A stretch of 64,000 nucleotides of DNA. Origin: Deltaproteobacteria bacterium UBA5205. Lineage in GTDB: Bacteria > Desulfobacterota > Syntrophorhabdia > Syntrophorhabdales > Syntrophorhabdaceae. The notes under the pieces were generated by a model, which made no database searches, was not told where the DNA came from, and saw only the letters and a list, made by a program, of their open reading frames with translations. How positions within the stretch are numbered: position 1 is the stretch's first letter; each line of letters starts with the position of its first letter. The stretch spans positions 166,417 through 230,416 of the forward strand of contig DHVP01000048.1 in the NCBI GenBank assembly GCA_002412715.1. Direction: 5' to 3'. Position numbers and translations under genes: made by a program. Shown here one piece after another: positions 1 to 9,323 of this stretch.

Positions 1-2
1 TC

Positions 3-1064
3 TTCATCGATGAGCTGGATGCCCTGGGCAAGGCCCGTGGCTTTGGCGGCATGGGCGGCCACGACGAGCGTGAGCAGACCTTGAACCAGCTCCTCGTGGA
101 AATGGACGGTTTTGAGTCCAACGAAGGCGTTATCGTCATGTCTGCAACCAACAGGCCGGACGTTCTCGATCCGGCGCTTCTCAGACCCGGCCGCTTCGAC
201 AGGCAGATCGTCGTATCCACCCCGGACGTGAAAGGCAGGGAAGAGATCCTCAAGGTGCACACACGGAAGACGCCTGTCTCCGAAGACGTCCAGCTTTCCA
301 TCATCGCCCGCGGCACGCCGGGTTTCTCCGGCGCAGACCTCGCCAACCTCGTCAACGAGGCCGCTTTGATAGCTGCCCGGCGGGGGAAAAAATCCATCGA
401 GATGGACGACTTCGAGCATGCCAAGGATAAAGTGCTCATGGGCGTTGAGAGACGAAGCATGATCATCCCCCTTGAGGAAAGGCGGCTTACCGCCTATCAT
501 GAAGCAGGCCATGCCCTCGTCGCGAAGATGATTCCGGGCACCGACCCCATACACAAGGTCACCATTATCCCCAGGGGATCTGCACTCGGCTTGACCCAGC
601 AGCTGCCGATAGACGAGCGCCATACCTATTCAAGGGATTATCTTCTTAACAACATTTCGATCCTCCTGGGAGGCCGTGTGGCTGAGGAGCTTGTCATCGG
701 CCAGCTTACCACCGGGTCCGGCAATGACATCGAACGCGCCACGAAGCTCGCGCGGAAGATGGTCTGCGAGTGGGGTATGAGCGACAGGCTGGGGCCCCTC
801 AATTATGGGAAAAACGAAGAACATATCTTTCTCGGCAGGGAGATAGCCCGTCATCGGGATTTCAGCGAACAGACCGCTCAGGGAATCGATGAAGAACTGA
901 AAGAGCTTGTCGACAGGTGCTACACCCGGGCAAAGGACCTCATCTCCAAACACATCGCCTCGCTCCATGCCCTGGCCAACGCACTTCTCGATAAGGAAGT
1001 TCTCGATGGCCTGGAGATAGACACTATCATCAGGGACACTGATGGCGCGGGCGTTGTGGTGTAA
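3..1064 (+). CDS. ftsH: ATP-dependent zinc metalloprotease FtsH (C-terminal part, 5' end outside window)
   Basis: This is the last ~353 residues of the membrane-anchored AAA+ protease that unfolds and degrades membrane and some soluble proteins as a hexamer. The window opens inside the Walker B segment (FIDELDALGK), followed by the second region of homology (ATNRPDVLDPALLRPGRFDRQ) with its arginine finger. The zinc motif HEAGH lies in TAYHEAGHALVAKM, and the third metal ligand is likely the Asp of GNDIERAT. The N-terminal membrane segments and Walker A are off the edge. The C-terminus overlaps folP by 23 bases. The order ftsH-folP-cdaA is common in Desulfobacterota. No defect is visible in the part that can be read. 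Confidence 0.97.
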   Translation, partial: FIDELDALGKARGFGGMGGHDEREQTLNQLLVEMDGFESNEGVIVMSATNRPDVLDPALLRPGRFDRQIVVSTPDVKGREEILKVHTRKTPVSEDVQLSIIARGTPGFSGADLANLVNEAALIAARRGKKSIEMDDFEHAKDKVLMGVERRSMIIPLEERRLTAYHEAGHALVAKMIPGTDPIHKVTIIPRGSALGLTQQLPIDERHTYSRDYLLNNISILLGGRVAEELVIGQLTTGSGNDIERATKLARKMVCEWGMSDRLGPLNYGKNEEHIFLGREIARHRDFSEQTAQGIDEELKELVDRCYTRAKDLISKHIASLHALANALLDKEVLDGLEIDTIIRDTDGAGVVV

Positions 1065-1860
1065 CACTCATCCCCTCATCATGGGGATCCTCAATGTTAC
1101 GCCTGATTCCTTCTCCGACGGCGGCAAACACTATGCGCTGGAAGAAGCCGTCGATCACGCCCTGCTCATGATCGAGGAAGGCGCCGATATCATCGACGTC
1201 GGCGGCGAATCGACGCGGCCCTTCTCGGAACCGGTTGCCGAAAAAGATGAACTCAACCGGGTAATACCTGTCATAGAAACGCTTCGGGCCAATCCCGATA
1301 TACTAATATCCGTTGATACGTACAAGGCAAATGTTGCCAGGGAAGCCCTCATGGCGGGAGCCGATATGGTAAACGACATCAGCGGCCTTACATATGACGA
1401 CCGTATGGCCGGGGTCATCGCCGCGAATGATGCCTATACCGTTATCATGCACATCAAGGGCACGCCGCGGAATATGCAGGAAGACCCGGGCTACGACGAC
1501 GTCATCGGTGAGATCAAGGCGTTTTTGCAGGAGCGCGTGGAACATGCGATCCGCATGGGCATCGACAGGGAGAAGATCATCGTAGACCCTGGCATCGGCT
1601 TCGGAAAACGCGTGGAGGACAACCTCCGCATCCTGAAGATGCTTCGCGAATTCAAGGAACTGGGGAGGCCCGTCCTTGTCGGCACCTCCATGAAGTCGTT
1701 TATAGGAAGGATAACCGATTCCCCCCTCGAAGAAAGGGTCGAAGGAACCCTGGCGACCCTGGCTGTGGCACTCATGAACGGTGCGGATATTATAAGGGTC
1801 CATGACGTGAAAAAGGCAGGGAAGGTACTCAAGATCGTGAAGGCGGTTATGGAAGCATGA
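1042..1860 (+). CDS. folP: Dihydropteroate synthase
   Basis: FolP condenses p-aminobenzoate with hydroxymethyl-dihydropterin diphosphate to give dihydropteroate in folate synthesis, in the cytoplasm. The 272-residue TIM barrel carries both signature patterns: MGILNVTPDSFSDGG near the N-terminus (pterin/diphosphate loop) and DIIDVGGESTRP about residues 50-61. The segment DPGIGFGK follows around residue 180 and a C-terminal IRVHDV closes the barrel. The ATG at 1042 has AGGGA about 8 bases upstream and gives a normal lead-in before the first motif; starting at 1081 would cut into the barrel. It overlaps ftsH by 23 bases and shares ATGA with cdaA, so translation is probably coupled. Confidence 0.96.
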   Translation: MARALWCNTHPLIMGILNVTPDSFSDGGKHYALEEAVDHALLMIEEGADIIDVGGESTRPFSEPVAEKDELNRVIPVIETLRANPDILISVDTYKANVAREALMAGADMVNDISGLTYDDRMAGVIAANDAYTVIMHIKGTPRNMQEDPGYDDVIGEIKAFLQERVEHAIRMGIDREKIIVDPGIGFGKRVEDNLRILKMLREFKELGRPVLVGTSMKSFIGRITDSPLEERVEGTLATLAVALMNGADIIRVHDVKKAGKVLKIVKAVMEA

Positions 1861-2597
1861 TACCTATCGTACGATGGCAGGACATCATCGATATCATTGT
1901 CGTCGCTTTCATCATTTACCGGGTCTTCGTCCTCATAAAGGGGACTCGGGCCATACAGCTCCTTTTGGGACTTGTCATCGTCATGTTCGTCTTTGCACTG
2001 GCAAAGAGATTCGAGCTCTTCACCCTGAGCTGGATATTCAACAGCTTCATAGGCTCCATTGTCTTTGTCGTCATCGTCATTTTCCAGGATGACTTAAGGA
2101 GGCTCCTTCTGGCCCTTGGCCGGAGTCCCTTCTTCCGAAAGATCAGCTATTTGAAAGAGACTCTCTTTCTGGACGAATTGACGAATGCCTGCCTGGTGAT
2201 GAAAAAACGGGCCATGGGCGCCCTCATAGTCGTCGAACGGGAAGTCGGCCTCGAAGAGTTCATGGAGGCCGGGGTGCGTTTCGACGCGGAGGTCAACGCG
2301 GAACTGGTTGTCAGCATCTTCCAGTTTGCATCGCCCCTGCATGATGGCGCCCTGATCATCCGCGAAGGAAGAATTGTCTCTGCCGGCTGCGTGCTTCCGC
2401 TTACTACCGCCGATGAGATAGATAAAAGCCTGGGTACACGTCACAGGGCGGCTATCGGTATCACCGAGGTAACGGATGCGGTTTCCATAGTTGTTTCCGA
2501 GGAGCGGGGGATCATATCCTACGCGCATCACGGGCAGATCTATCCCAATATCAGTACCGATGACCTCAAGAAGGTGCTTAAAGAACTCCTGGGTTGA
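1857..2597 (+). CDS. cdaA: Membrane diadenylate cyclase CdaA
   Basis: CdaA makes cyclic di-AMP from two ATP molecules at the inner membrane. The 246-residue protein has about three hydrophobic helices in residues 8-80, then the DisA_N/DAC domain. The catalytic DGA motif is present (LHDGALII, about residues 160-167), as is the RHR motif (GTRHRAAIGI, about 191-200), so it should be active. It starts by ATGA overlap with folP and is followed by the ybbR gene, whose Firmicute homologue CdaR regulates CdaA. In most relatives glmM comes next; here it does not. c-di-AMP commonly tunes K+ and osmolyte handling, but no known c-di-AMP effector is in the window. Confidence 0.94.
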   Translation: MIPIVRWQDIIDIIVVAFIIYRVFVLIKGTRAIQLLLGLVIVMFVFALAKRFELFTLSWIFNSFIGSIVFVVIVIFQDDLRRLLLALGRSPFFRKISYLKETLFLDELTNACLVMKKRAMGALIVVEREVGLEEFMEAGVRFDAEVNAELVVSIFQFASPLHDGALIIREGRIVSAGCVLPLTTADEIDKSLGTRHRAAIGITEVTDAVSIVVSEERGIISYAHHGQIYPNISTDDLKKVLKELLG

Positions 2598-2616
2598 AAG
2601 AGGACCACTCAAAGAC

Positions 2617-3285
2617 GTGAAGACTTTGCTCGAAAGATATCTCAAGAAAGACTGGAAGCTGAAGCTCCTCTCGCTGGTTCTTGCCGTTATGCTCTGGTAC
2701 ACCGTATTTCAGATTGGGGAGCCGAAAAAAGACATAACGGTCCCCGTTTCCGTCTCCAATCTCTCGAGAAGCATGGTGATAATGAGGCTGGACCCCGAAA
2801 GGGTCTTCATTACGGTGAGCGGCCGCGTCTCGATGCTCAAGGACATCAAGGACCGTGACGTGACCGTCCACCTCAATATGAACGGCACGAAGGAAGGCAA
2901 CGCTGTCTTTGATATCACGAAGACAAACGTGACGGTGCCAAAGGGCATAGAGATCGTGGATATAAGGCCGGGAACCGTTCGGGTGGTCGTCGACAGGATC
3001 ATCGAGAAGAAGCTCAATATCCTGCCTGTGCTGGACAAGAATTCCGCGGGGCGCTACGAGATCGTCCGTACCAGCCCCCAGTATGTTATCGCTGAGGGCC
3101 CCGGCAAGGTCCTGGAGAAGGTGACGACCATCGAAACCCTGGCCGCAAACGGCGACTTTCGCGCCAGCGAGGAAACCGTCAATGTCGGATTCAACATGGT
3201 GGATCTGCCGCGCGTCAAGGTGAGACCCGATTCGGCAAGGCTGGTTCTCAAGCGGCACAGCGGAAAGGAAACGCCCTGGCAGTGA
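2617..3285 (+). CDS. ybbR: YbbR-domain protein, CdaA partner (CdaR-like)
   Basis: This 222-residue protein is the usual neighbour and regulator of CdaA. A single membrane anchor near the N-terminus (LKLLSLVLAVMLWYTVF) is followed by extracytoplasmic YbbR repeats (each a short beta domain with patterns such as VPVSVSNL and VRVVVDRI). The chosen start is the GTG at 2617, giving the normal short cytoplasmic lead KTLLERYLKKDWKLK; GAAAGAGGA lies about 12 bases upstream. The open frame extends further 5' inside cdaA but that stretch reads as an out-of-frame shadow. It is probably cotranscribed with cdaA. No sign of damage. Confidence 0.88.
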   Translation: MKTLLERYLKKDWKLKLLSLVLAVMLWYTVFQIGEPKKDITVPVSVSNLSRSMVIMRLDPERVFITVSGRVSMLKDIKDRDVTVHLNMNGTKEGNAVFDITKTNVTVPKGIEIVDIRPGTVRVVVDRIIEKKLNILPVLDKNSAGRYEIVRTSPQYVIAEGPGKVLEKVTTIETLAANGDFRASEETVNVGFNMVDLPRVKVRPDSARLVLKRHSGKETPWQ

Positions 3286-3387
3286 CCGCGGTCGGCAGAG
3301 TCCCGGTTGAAACACAAGCGCCAACGCCCGTGAGGCCTGACGATAAACGGCCCGCGGCAGCTCAAATACAGCTTACGGAGGAACGAA

Positions 3388-4113
3388 ATGCCTGAGCTCA
3401 TGGTAAACATAGATCACGTCGCCACGCTGCGCGAAGCACGGGGTATCAACTACCCCGATCCCGTGTTTGCAGCCGGCATAGCAGAAACGGCAGGCGCAAC
3501 AGGCATCATAATACACCTCAGGGAAGACCGCAGGCACATAAAAGACCGTGACCTCAGGATCCTCCGGGATGTGGTAAAATCCAGGCTCAATCTTGAAATG
3601 GCGGCAACCCCGGAGATGACGAAGATCGCCGCGGGAACGAAACCCGACATGATCACCCTTGTCCCCGAAAAACGCCAGGAACTCACCACCGAAGGCGGTC
3701 TCGACGTCATCAAGTTCGCATCGAAGATCGAAAAGGTCATTACGGCCGTCAAGAAACAGGGTATAGCCGTCAGCCTTTTCATCGACCCGGTGGAACCACA
3801 AATCAAGGCATCGGCAAAGATCGGGGCGGACATGATAGAAATACACACGGGCGCCTACGCCGACGCCCGCACGGCAAAGACACGGATCGCGGAGCTGAAA
3901 AAAGTGATCCGCTCGGCGGGTTTGGGCAAGGAACTCGGTCTCGGGGTCAACGCCGGTCACGGGCTCCATTACCACAACGTACGGGAGATAGCCATCATCC
4001 CCGAAATAGATGACCTGAGTATAGGCCACAGCATTATAGCCCGCGCCATCTTCACAGGCCTCAACCGCGCGGTGAGAGATATGATCGAACTGATTAAGGC
4101 GGGTAATGGGTAA
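3388..4113 (+). CDS. pdxJ: Pyridoxine 5'-phosphate synthase
   Basis: PdxJ joins 1-deoxyxylulose 5-phosphate and 3-amino-2-oxopropyl phosphate to form pyridoxine phosphate, the last ring-closing step of the DXP-dependent vitamin B6 route. The 241-residue TIM barrel begins with the family signature VNIDHVATLREARG and contains HLREDRRHI, the VPEKR segment and the GVNAGHGL phosphate loop near the C-terminus. A GGAGG ribosome site precedes the ATG. It lies about 100 bases after ybbR, in the slot normally preceded by glmM. It is complete and of usual family length. Confidence 0.97.
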   Translation: MPELMVNIDHVATLREARGINYPDPVFAAGIAETAGATGIIIHLREDRRHIKDRDLRILRDVVKSRLNLEMAATPEMTKIAAGTKPDMITLVPEKRQELTTEGGLDVIKFASKIEKVITAVKKQGIAVSLFIDPVEPQIKASAKIGADMIEIHTGAYADARTAKTRIAELKKVIRSAGLGKELGLGVNAGHGLHYHNVREIAIIPEIDDLSIGHSIIARAIFTGLNRAVRDMIELIKAGNG

Positions 4114-4143
4114 TGGGGAAAGATGCAAATCTGGTGATATGGA

Positions 4144-4488
4144 TTGGTTGGAATTGATATTGTCGACATAGCCCGCATCAGCGGGATTCTTGAAAGGCAT
4201 GGGGAACGGTTCCTCGAGAAGGTCTTCACGCCCCGGGAGATCAGCTATGCGCGCAGCAGGAAAAAGAGCATGGAGCAGTCCCTTGCGGGGAGATTCGCAG
4301 CCAAGGAGGCCTTTATGAAGGCTTCCGGCCGGCGGCTCGCCTTTACGGACATCGAGGTTCTCAGCCAGGCCGGCAGGCCGTTCATCGTGTTCCGCGGCAA
4401 CCGCTATGACGAGGTCAGCATTTCACATGAGAAATCCTATGCGGTATCCGTGGTGATACGCAAAGACGTTAAGAAGGGGGACGTATGA
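4144..4488 (+). CDS. acpS: Holo-[acyl-carrier-protein] synthase
   Basis: AcpS transfers 4'-phosphopantetheine from CoA to a serine of acyl carrier protein. At 114 residues it is of usual size, with the N-terminal metal-binding GIDIVDIARI and the second signature RFAAKEAFMKA holding the catalytic Glu. No ATG is available in frame: the frame is closed by a TGA at 4135, so the start must be the TTG at 4144 (GGTGAT lies just upstream). The stop overlaps the next gene as ATGA. The pdxJ-acpS-nnr order is conserved in many Proteobacteria. Confidence 0.94.
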   Translation: MVGIDIVDIARISGILERHGERFLEKVFTPREISYARSRKKSMEQSLAGRFAAKEAFMKASGRRLAFTDIEVLSQAGRPFIVFRGNRYDEVSISHEKSYAVSVVIRKDVKKGDV

Positions 4489-6059
4489 AGGTCCTTTCAC
4501 CTCAGAGAATGGCACTCTATGACGAATATTCCATCACGACATGGGGGATTCCTTCCGCGGTGCTCATGGAGAACGCCGGCAGGAACACCTACCGCCTCAT
4601 GAAGGAGCGCTATCTTTCCGGCGGCGAGAGGATCGCCATCGTCTGCGGCCGCGGCAACAACGGCGGCGACGGCTTCGTCATCGCCCGCTACGCCCTGATG
4701 GACGGCTTCACGGTGCGCGTCTATCTTACGGGAAAGAAGACGGATCTCAAGGGCGATGCCGCCCTCAACATGAAGCTCTTTCAATCTCTTTCGGGCCGGA
4801 TAGTCGAGTGCACGGAAAAACTGAGGTCCGTCAAGGCAGGGATAAGAGAGTCGGACCTTATCGTCGATGCCATTTTCGGCACGGGTCTGTCCAAGCCGGT
4901 GAGCGGAACGGAAAAGACCATTATTGACGAGGTAAACGGATCGGGCAAACCCGTCATCGCCGTTGACATCCCTTCAGGCATCGACGGCAACACGGGCAAA
5001 CCTCTCGGCAGTGCCGTCCGCGCCGTCCACACTTTCACCTATGCATACCCGAAGCTGGGCCAGATATTAAGTCCCGGCCGTGAACACGCCGGCAGGCTTA
5101 CCGTCATCGATATATCCATCCCTCCCTTCGTCGAAAACGAGGTGGGATTCGACGGTCAGGTAACCGATGGCGAAATGCTGCGGTCCTTTCTGAAAAGACG
5201 CCTTCCTTCCTCACACAAAGGGACCTACGGTCACGCGGTCGTCATTGCCGGGTCGCCCGGCAAGACCGGCGCGGCGCATATGGCGTCACTGGCTGCCCTC
5301 AAGATAGGGGCAGGACTTGTCACGCTCATCATACCGGAGACACTCAACCCCATCCTGGAGACAAAGACAACGGAGGTCATGACCTACCCCGTCAGGGACA
5401 ACGGCAAGGGTTTCTTTGCCGTCGATTCCTTCGACGAGATAGTCTCCTTTGCGGAGGACAAGGATGTCGTGGTCATGGGCCCCGGTCTTTCACAAAATGA
5501 AGAGGTCATGAAACTGGCAAGAAAGCTATACCGGGAGATCGACAAACCTTTCGTCATAGACGCTGACGGCATCAATGCCTTTCAGGGCCACACACCGCTT
5601 CTCAAAAAAAGAAACGCTGAGGTCATCCTGACACCCCACCCCGGGGAACTCGCCCGGCTCATCGGCAGGACCCCGAAAGAGGTTAACGACGACAGGATAG
5701 GCGCAGCGCGGTCCTGTTCGGAGAAATGGGGCGTGAACATCCTCCTCAAGGGAGCCGCGAGCATACTCTGTACAACGGACGGCCTGATGTTCGTGAACCC
5801 CACCGGCAACCCTTCGCTTGCAAAAGGGGGGAGCGGCGACATTCTGACGGGTTTTATCGGCGGGATCGCCTCCCAGGGCCACAGCCTTGCCCGGAGTACC
5901 CTTATCGGGGCATACCTCCACGGCTACATGGCGGATACCTGGGTCGAGAACCACTCCGACATGGACCTTCTCGCCCTCGACCTTTTGACGGGACTGGGCG
6001 GCGCAATAGAGGAAATCCGCAATGGGACGGACAGAATATATATCGAAAGATCCCTCTGA
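4485..6059 (+). CDS. nnr: Bifunctional NAD(P)HX epimerase / ADP-dependent NAD(P)HX dehydratase
   Basis: This repair enzyme rescues hydrated NAD(P)H. The N-terminal YjeF_N (NnrE) domain, about residues 1-210, epimerises S/R forms and shows GRGNNGGDGFV and DAIFGTGL. The C-terminal carbohydrate-kinase-like (NnrD) domain, about 230-520, dehydrates S-NAD(P)HX using ADP and carries SHKGTYGHAVVIAGS, the DADGIN segment and NPTGNPSLAKGGSGD with the catalytic Asp region. Length 524 is normal for the fusion. It overlaps acpS by 4 bases and tsaE by 38 bases, implying tight translational coupling. Confidence 0.96.
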   Translation: MKVLSPQRMALYDEYSITTWGIPSAVLMENAGRNTYRLMKERYLSGGERIAIVCGRGNNGGDGFVIARYALMDGFTVRVYLTGKKTDLKGDAALNMKLFQSLSGRIVECTEKLRSVKAGIRESDLIVDAIFGTGLSKPVSGTEKTIIDEVNGSGKPVIAVDIPSGIDGNTGKPLGSAVRAVHTFTYAYPKLGQILSPGREHAGRLTVIDISIPPFVENEVGFDGQVTDGEMLRSFLKRRLPSSHKGTYGHAVVIAGSPGKTGAAHMASLAALKIGAGLVTLIIPETLNPILETKTTEVMTYPVRDNGKGFFAVDSFDEIVSFAEDKDVVVMGPGLSQNEEVMKLARKLYREIDKPFVIDADGINAFQGHTPLLKKRNAEVILTPHPGELARLIGRTPKEVNDDRIGAARSCSEKWGVNILLKGAASILCTTDGLMFVNPTGNPSLAKGGSGDILTGFIGGIASQGHSLARSTLIGAYLHGYMADTWVENHSDMDLLALDLLTGLGGAIEEIRNGTDRIYIERSL

Positions 6060-6450
6060 GACCATCGATATAGGAGAGAAAATTGCGCTGGACGCACGGC
6101 CCGGCGAGCTCTATGCAATTTACGGCGACCTTGGCGCCGGGAAGACCCAACTCGTCAAGGGCATGGCACGGGGCATCGGCATACCCGATTGGGAATATGT
6201 CGTGAGCCCTTCGTTTACCATCATGAATGTCTACGACGGTGACATGACGCTGTGTCATGTTGACCTCTACCGCCTCGAGGAAGGTGACCTGCCGGAGCTC
6301 AACATGGAAGAGTATCTCGCCGGCGGCATCGTTGCCGTTGAATGGGCCCAGAGGTCACCCTGGTGGGAGGGTGTGATAGAGGTCCATATAGAAATTAGTG
6401 GAGAAATGGAACGAAAAATTGTTATTATCAAGCAGGAAAACCAGGGCTGA
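6022..6450 (+). CDS. tsaE: tRNA threonylcarbamoyladenosine biosynthesis ATPase TsaE
   Basis: TsaE is the small ATPase of the TsaBDE complex that makes the t6A modification at tRNA position 37. The 142-residue protein has the Walker A GDLGAGKTQLVKG about residues 35-47, the SPSFTI switch segment, HVDLYRLE and the VEWAQR motif near the end. The ATG at 6022 lies within the last codons of nnr; a later start would remove the N-terminal strand. It is the end of the tightly spaced run; lysC follows after 75 bases. Confidence 0.94.
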   Translation: MGRTEYISKDPSETIDIGEKIALDARPGELYAIYGDLGAGKTQLVKGMARGIGIPDWEYVVSPSFTIMNVYDGDMTLCHVDLYRLEEGDLPELNMEEYLAGGIVAVEWAQRSPWWEGVIEVHIEISGEMERKIVIIKQENQG

Positions 6451-6525
6451 CAGCTGTAGTCAGTACGGCATAGAAGACCTCTAATTCCTTGTGTTATCCC
6501 GTTCATTCTACTCATGGAGGATACG

Positions 6526-7755
6526 ATGCTCGTTGTTCAAAAATATGGGGGTACCTCAGTCAGAGACGTTGAGAGGATACAAAACGTGGCGAGGCGCGCC
6601 ATCGAATACAAAGGTCGCGGCATGGATGTTATCGTCGTCGTCTCAGCCATGTCCGGCGAGACAGACAAGCTGCTCGGCCTGGCCCACCAGATAGCTAAAT
6701 TTCCCGACGAAAGGGAAGTGGACGTGCTGATCTCCACCGGTGAGCAGGTCACTTCGGCCCTGCTCGCGATCACTCTCAAAGAGATGGGCCACAAGGCCAA
6801 GTCCCTTCTCGCTGACCAGATCAGGATCATCAGCGATTCGAGCTTCGGCACGGCACGCATCGCCAGCATCGAGGATGCGAAGATCATGAGCGAGCTCAAG
6901 GACGGCAATATCATCATAGTGCCCGGGTTCCAGGGTGTCGATGGGGAAGGTAATATCACCACCCTCGGCAGGGGTGGTTCCGACACCACGGCCGTCGCCC
7001 TTGCGGCAGCCCTCAAGGCCGACCTGTGCGAGATCTATACCGACGTAGACGGCGTCTACACAACAGACCCCAACATCTGTGAAAAAGCAAGGCGCCTTGA
7101 CAAGATATCCTATGAGGAAATGCTGGAAATGGCATCTCTCGGGGCCAAGGTGCTCCAGATCAGATCCGTCGAACTCGCCCAGAAGTTCAACGTTCCGATC
7201 CTGGTCAAATCATCCCTCGTCGAGGGGAACGGAACACTTGTCTGCAAGGAGGACATCATGATGGAAAAAGTCGTCATTTCCGGTATCACCTATAATAAAA
7301 ACGAAGCCAAAATCACGATCAACAAGGTACCCGACGAGCCGGGCATCGCCTCGAAGATCTTCAGCGCCTTGAGCGGCGCCAATATCGTTGTCGATATGAT
7401 CGTGCAGAACGTCAGTCATGAAAATTACAACGACATCACCTTTACCGTGGTGAAAGCAGACGGAAAAAAGGCCTTCAAGATCACCGAGCAGATCGGGTCG
7501 GCCATAGGCGCGAAGGTCGCAATGGACGAGGATATGGCGAAGGTGTCCATCGTCGGTCTTGGAATGCGTTCACACTCCGGCGTTGCGTCCAAAATGTTTA
7601 CGGTCCTTGCCAACGAAGGGATCAATATAGAACTGATCTCCACCTCTGAGATCAAGATATCCTGCGTCATCGAGAGCAAGTACGGAGAACTCGCCGTGAG
7701 AGCTCTCCATAAGAACTTTGGCCTTGACGCCGAAGATATCAAGGAGGAAAGTTGA
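6526..7755 (+). CDS. lysC: Aspartate kinase, monofunctional with two ACT domains
   Basis: LysC phosphorylates aspartate, the first step to lysine, threonine, methionine and (by one route) isoleucine. The kinase domain begins VVQKYGGTSV and contains STGEQV and the RGGSDTTAVALAAAL nucleotide region; two ACT domains fill about residues 265-409 for feedback inhibition, probably by lysine and/or threonine. I take the ATG at 6526 rather than 6514: GGAGG at 6516-6520 sits 5 bases before it, while the 6514 ATG overlaps that ribosome site. This gives 409 residues, the family norm. The stop overlaps the cimA start. Confidence 0.95.
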   Translation: MLVVQKYGGTSVRDVERIQNVARRAIEYKGRGMDVIVVVSAMSGETDKLLGLAHQIAKFPDEREVDVLISTGEQVTSALLAITLKEMGHKAKSLLADQIRIISDSSFGTARIASIEDAKIMSELKDGNIIIVPGFQGVDGEGNITTLGRGGSDTTAVALAAALKADLCEIYTDVDGVYTTDPNICEKARRLDKISYEEMLEMASLGAKVLQIRSVELAQKFNVPILVKSSLVEGNGTLVCKEDIMMEKVVISGITYNKNEAKITINKVPDEPGIASKIFSALSGANIVVDMIVQNVSHENYNDITFTVVKADGKKAFKITEQIGSAIGAKVAMDEDMAKVSIVGLGMRSHSGVASKMFTVLANEGINIELISTSEIKISCVIESKYGELAVRALHKNFGLDAEDIKEES

Positions 7756-9323
7756 GGGTTGATTTTTACGACACCACCCTCAGGGACGGAGCGCAATCCG
7801 AGGATATCGCCTTCAGTCTCACCGATAAGCTGCGGATAACGGAAAGACTTGACGAGTTCGGCGTCCATTACATCGAAGGCGGATGGCCCGGTTCCAACCC
7901 CAAAGACCTGCAGTACTTCAGGGAGGTAAAAAAACTCCCCCTTAAAAATGCCCGTATCGTGGCCTTTTCCAGTACCATAAAGGCAAATGCTCAGCCCGGA
8001 ACGGACCCAGTCATGAAGGCCCTCCTCGATGCCGGGACCGACTACGTGGCCATCGTCGGAAAAACCTGGGACCTCCATGTCCGTGACGCTCTCAGGGTCA
8101 GCCTTGATACGAACCTGAAGATGATCGCCTCCACGATCAGCCACCTCAAAAAGGTCGGCAAAACGGTCTTCTTTGACGCCGAACATTTTTACGACGGATA
8201 CAGGCTCAATTCCGAATATGCCATGGCGGTGATCGGCACGGCGCGTGATGCCGGCGCGGATGTCATCGTCCTGTGTGATACCAACGGCGGCGCCATGCCT
8301 TTCGAGATCTATGAGATCACAAGGGCCGTACACAAAAGCACCGGGGTAAAACTCGGGATCCATACCCACAACGATACCGAGCTTGCCGTCGCCAATACGC
8401 TGATGGCGGTCAGGGCCGGATGCGTTCACGTGCAGGGAACGATCAACGGCTACGGGGAACGGTGCGGCAATGCCAACCTGTGCTCCATCATTCCCAACGT
8501 CATCCTCAAAATGGGACACACCGGCATTGCGAAGGAAAATATCGCCCGCCTCAGGGAACTCAGCCACTTCGTCGATGAAATGGCCAATTTCATACCCGAC
8601 AAACACAGGCCGTACGTGGGCGCGAGCGCCTTCGCCCACAAGGGCGGCATACACGTCAGCGCAATCAGGAAGAATCCCGAAACCTATGAACATATAAAGC
8701 CGGAGCTTGTCGGCAATTCCCAGCGTGTCCTCATTTCGGATCTTTCCGGCGAAAGCAGCATCCGCTACAAGGCGAAGGAATTCAACATCGACATCGAAAA
8801 GGACCCGAAGATCGTCAAGGATGTCGTCAAGAGGATCAAGGAACTGGAGATGCACGGGTACCAGTTCGAAGGCGCTGAAGGTTCCCTTGAACTCCTCATC
8901 AAGAAGAAACTCGGCATCCATAAATCCTACTTCGAACTTATTGGTTTCAGGATCATCGTTGAGAAGAAAGAGACGTCCCATCCCGTTACCGAGGCCACGA
9001 TCCTCGTCAAAGTCGGCGACCGCGTGGAGCATACCGCCGCGCTCGGCAAAGGCCCCGTCAACGCCCTTGACAATGCGCTCAGAAAGGCCCTCTACACATT
9101 CTACCCCGGTTTGAAGAAGATGGACCTCGTCGACTACAAGGTCAGGGTCCTTTCCACCAAGGAAGGCACCGGGGCCCCTACCCGGGTCCTTATCGAGAGC
9201 AGCGACGGCAAACATACCTGGGGAACGGTGGGCGTATCGGAAAACATCATCGAGGCAAGCTGGCGGGCTCTGGTTGACAGCATCGACTACAAGCTTCTCA
9301 TCGAAGAGGAAAAGAAGCCGTGA
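7752..9323 (+). CDS. cimA: (R)-citramalate synthase
   Basis: CimA condenses pyruvate with acetyl-CoA to citramalate, giving a threonine-independent route to 2-oxobutyrate and isoleucine. The 523-residue protein has the HMGL-like TIM barrel with DTTLRDGAQS at the N-terminus, the metal-binding GIHTHNDTELAVANT and VQGTINGYGERCGNANL, then a C-terminal LeuA_dimer regulatory domain (about 395-515). The extended length and the IEGGWPGSNPKD segment point to the CimA-type family rather than LeuA. The start is a TTG overlapping the lysC stop, preceded by AGGAGGAAAG. The last codon overlaps the next gene, a second copy of the regulatory domain. Confidence 0.93.
   Translation: MRVDFYDTTLRDGAQSEDIAFSLTDKLRITERLDEFGVHYIEGGWPGSNPKDLQYFREVKKLPLKNARIVAFSSTIKANAQPGTDPVMKALLDAGTDYVAIVGKTWDLHVRDALRVSLDTNLKMIASTISHLKKVGKTVFFDAEHFYDGYRLNSEYAMAVIGTARDAGADVIVLCDTNGGAMPFEIYEITRAVHKSTGVKLGIHTHNDTELAVANTLMAVRAGCVHVQGTINGYGERCGNANLCSIIPNVILKMGHTGIAKENIARLRELSHFVDEMANFIPDKHRPYVGASAFAHKGGIHVSAIRKNPETYEHIKPELVGNSQRVLISDLSGESSIRYKAKEFNIDIEKDPKIVKDVVKRIKELEMHGYQFEGAEGSLELLIKKKLGIHKSYFELIGFRIIVEKKETSHPVTEATILVKVGDRVEHTAALGKGPVNALDNALRKALYTFYPGLKKMDLVDYKVRVLSTKEGTGAPTRVLIESSDGKHTWGTVGVSENIIEASWRALVDSIDYKLLIEEEKKP

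Noticed and set aside
7425..9215. A 596-codon open frame on the minus strand
   Set aside because: It lies exactly opposite lysC/cimA, whose conserved motifs are in the plus-strand frame; long antisense frames are expected in GC-rich genes.
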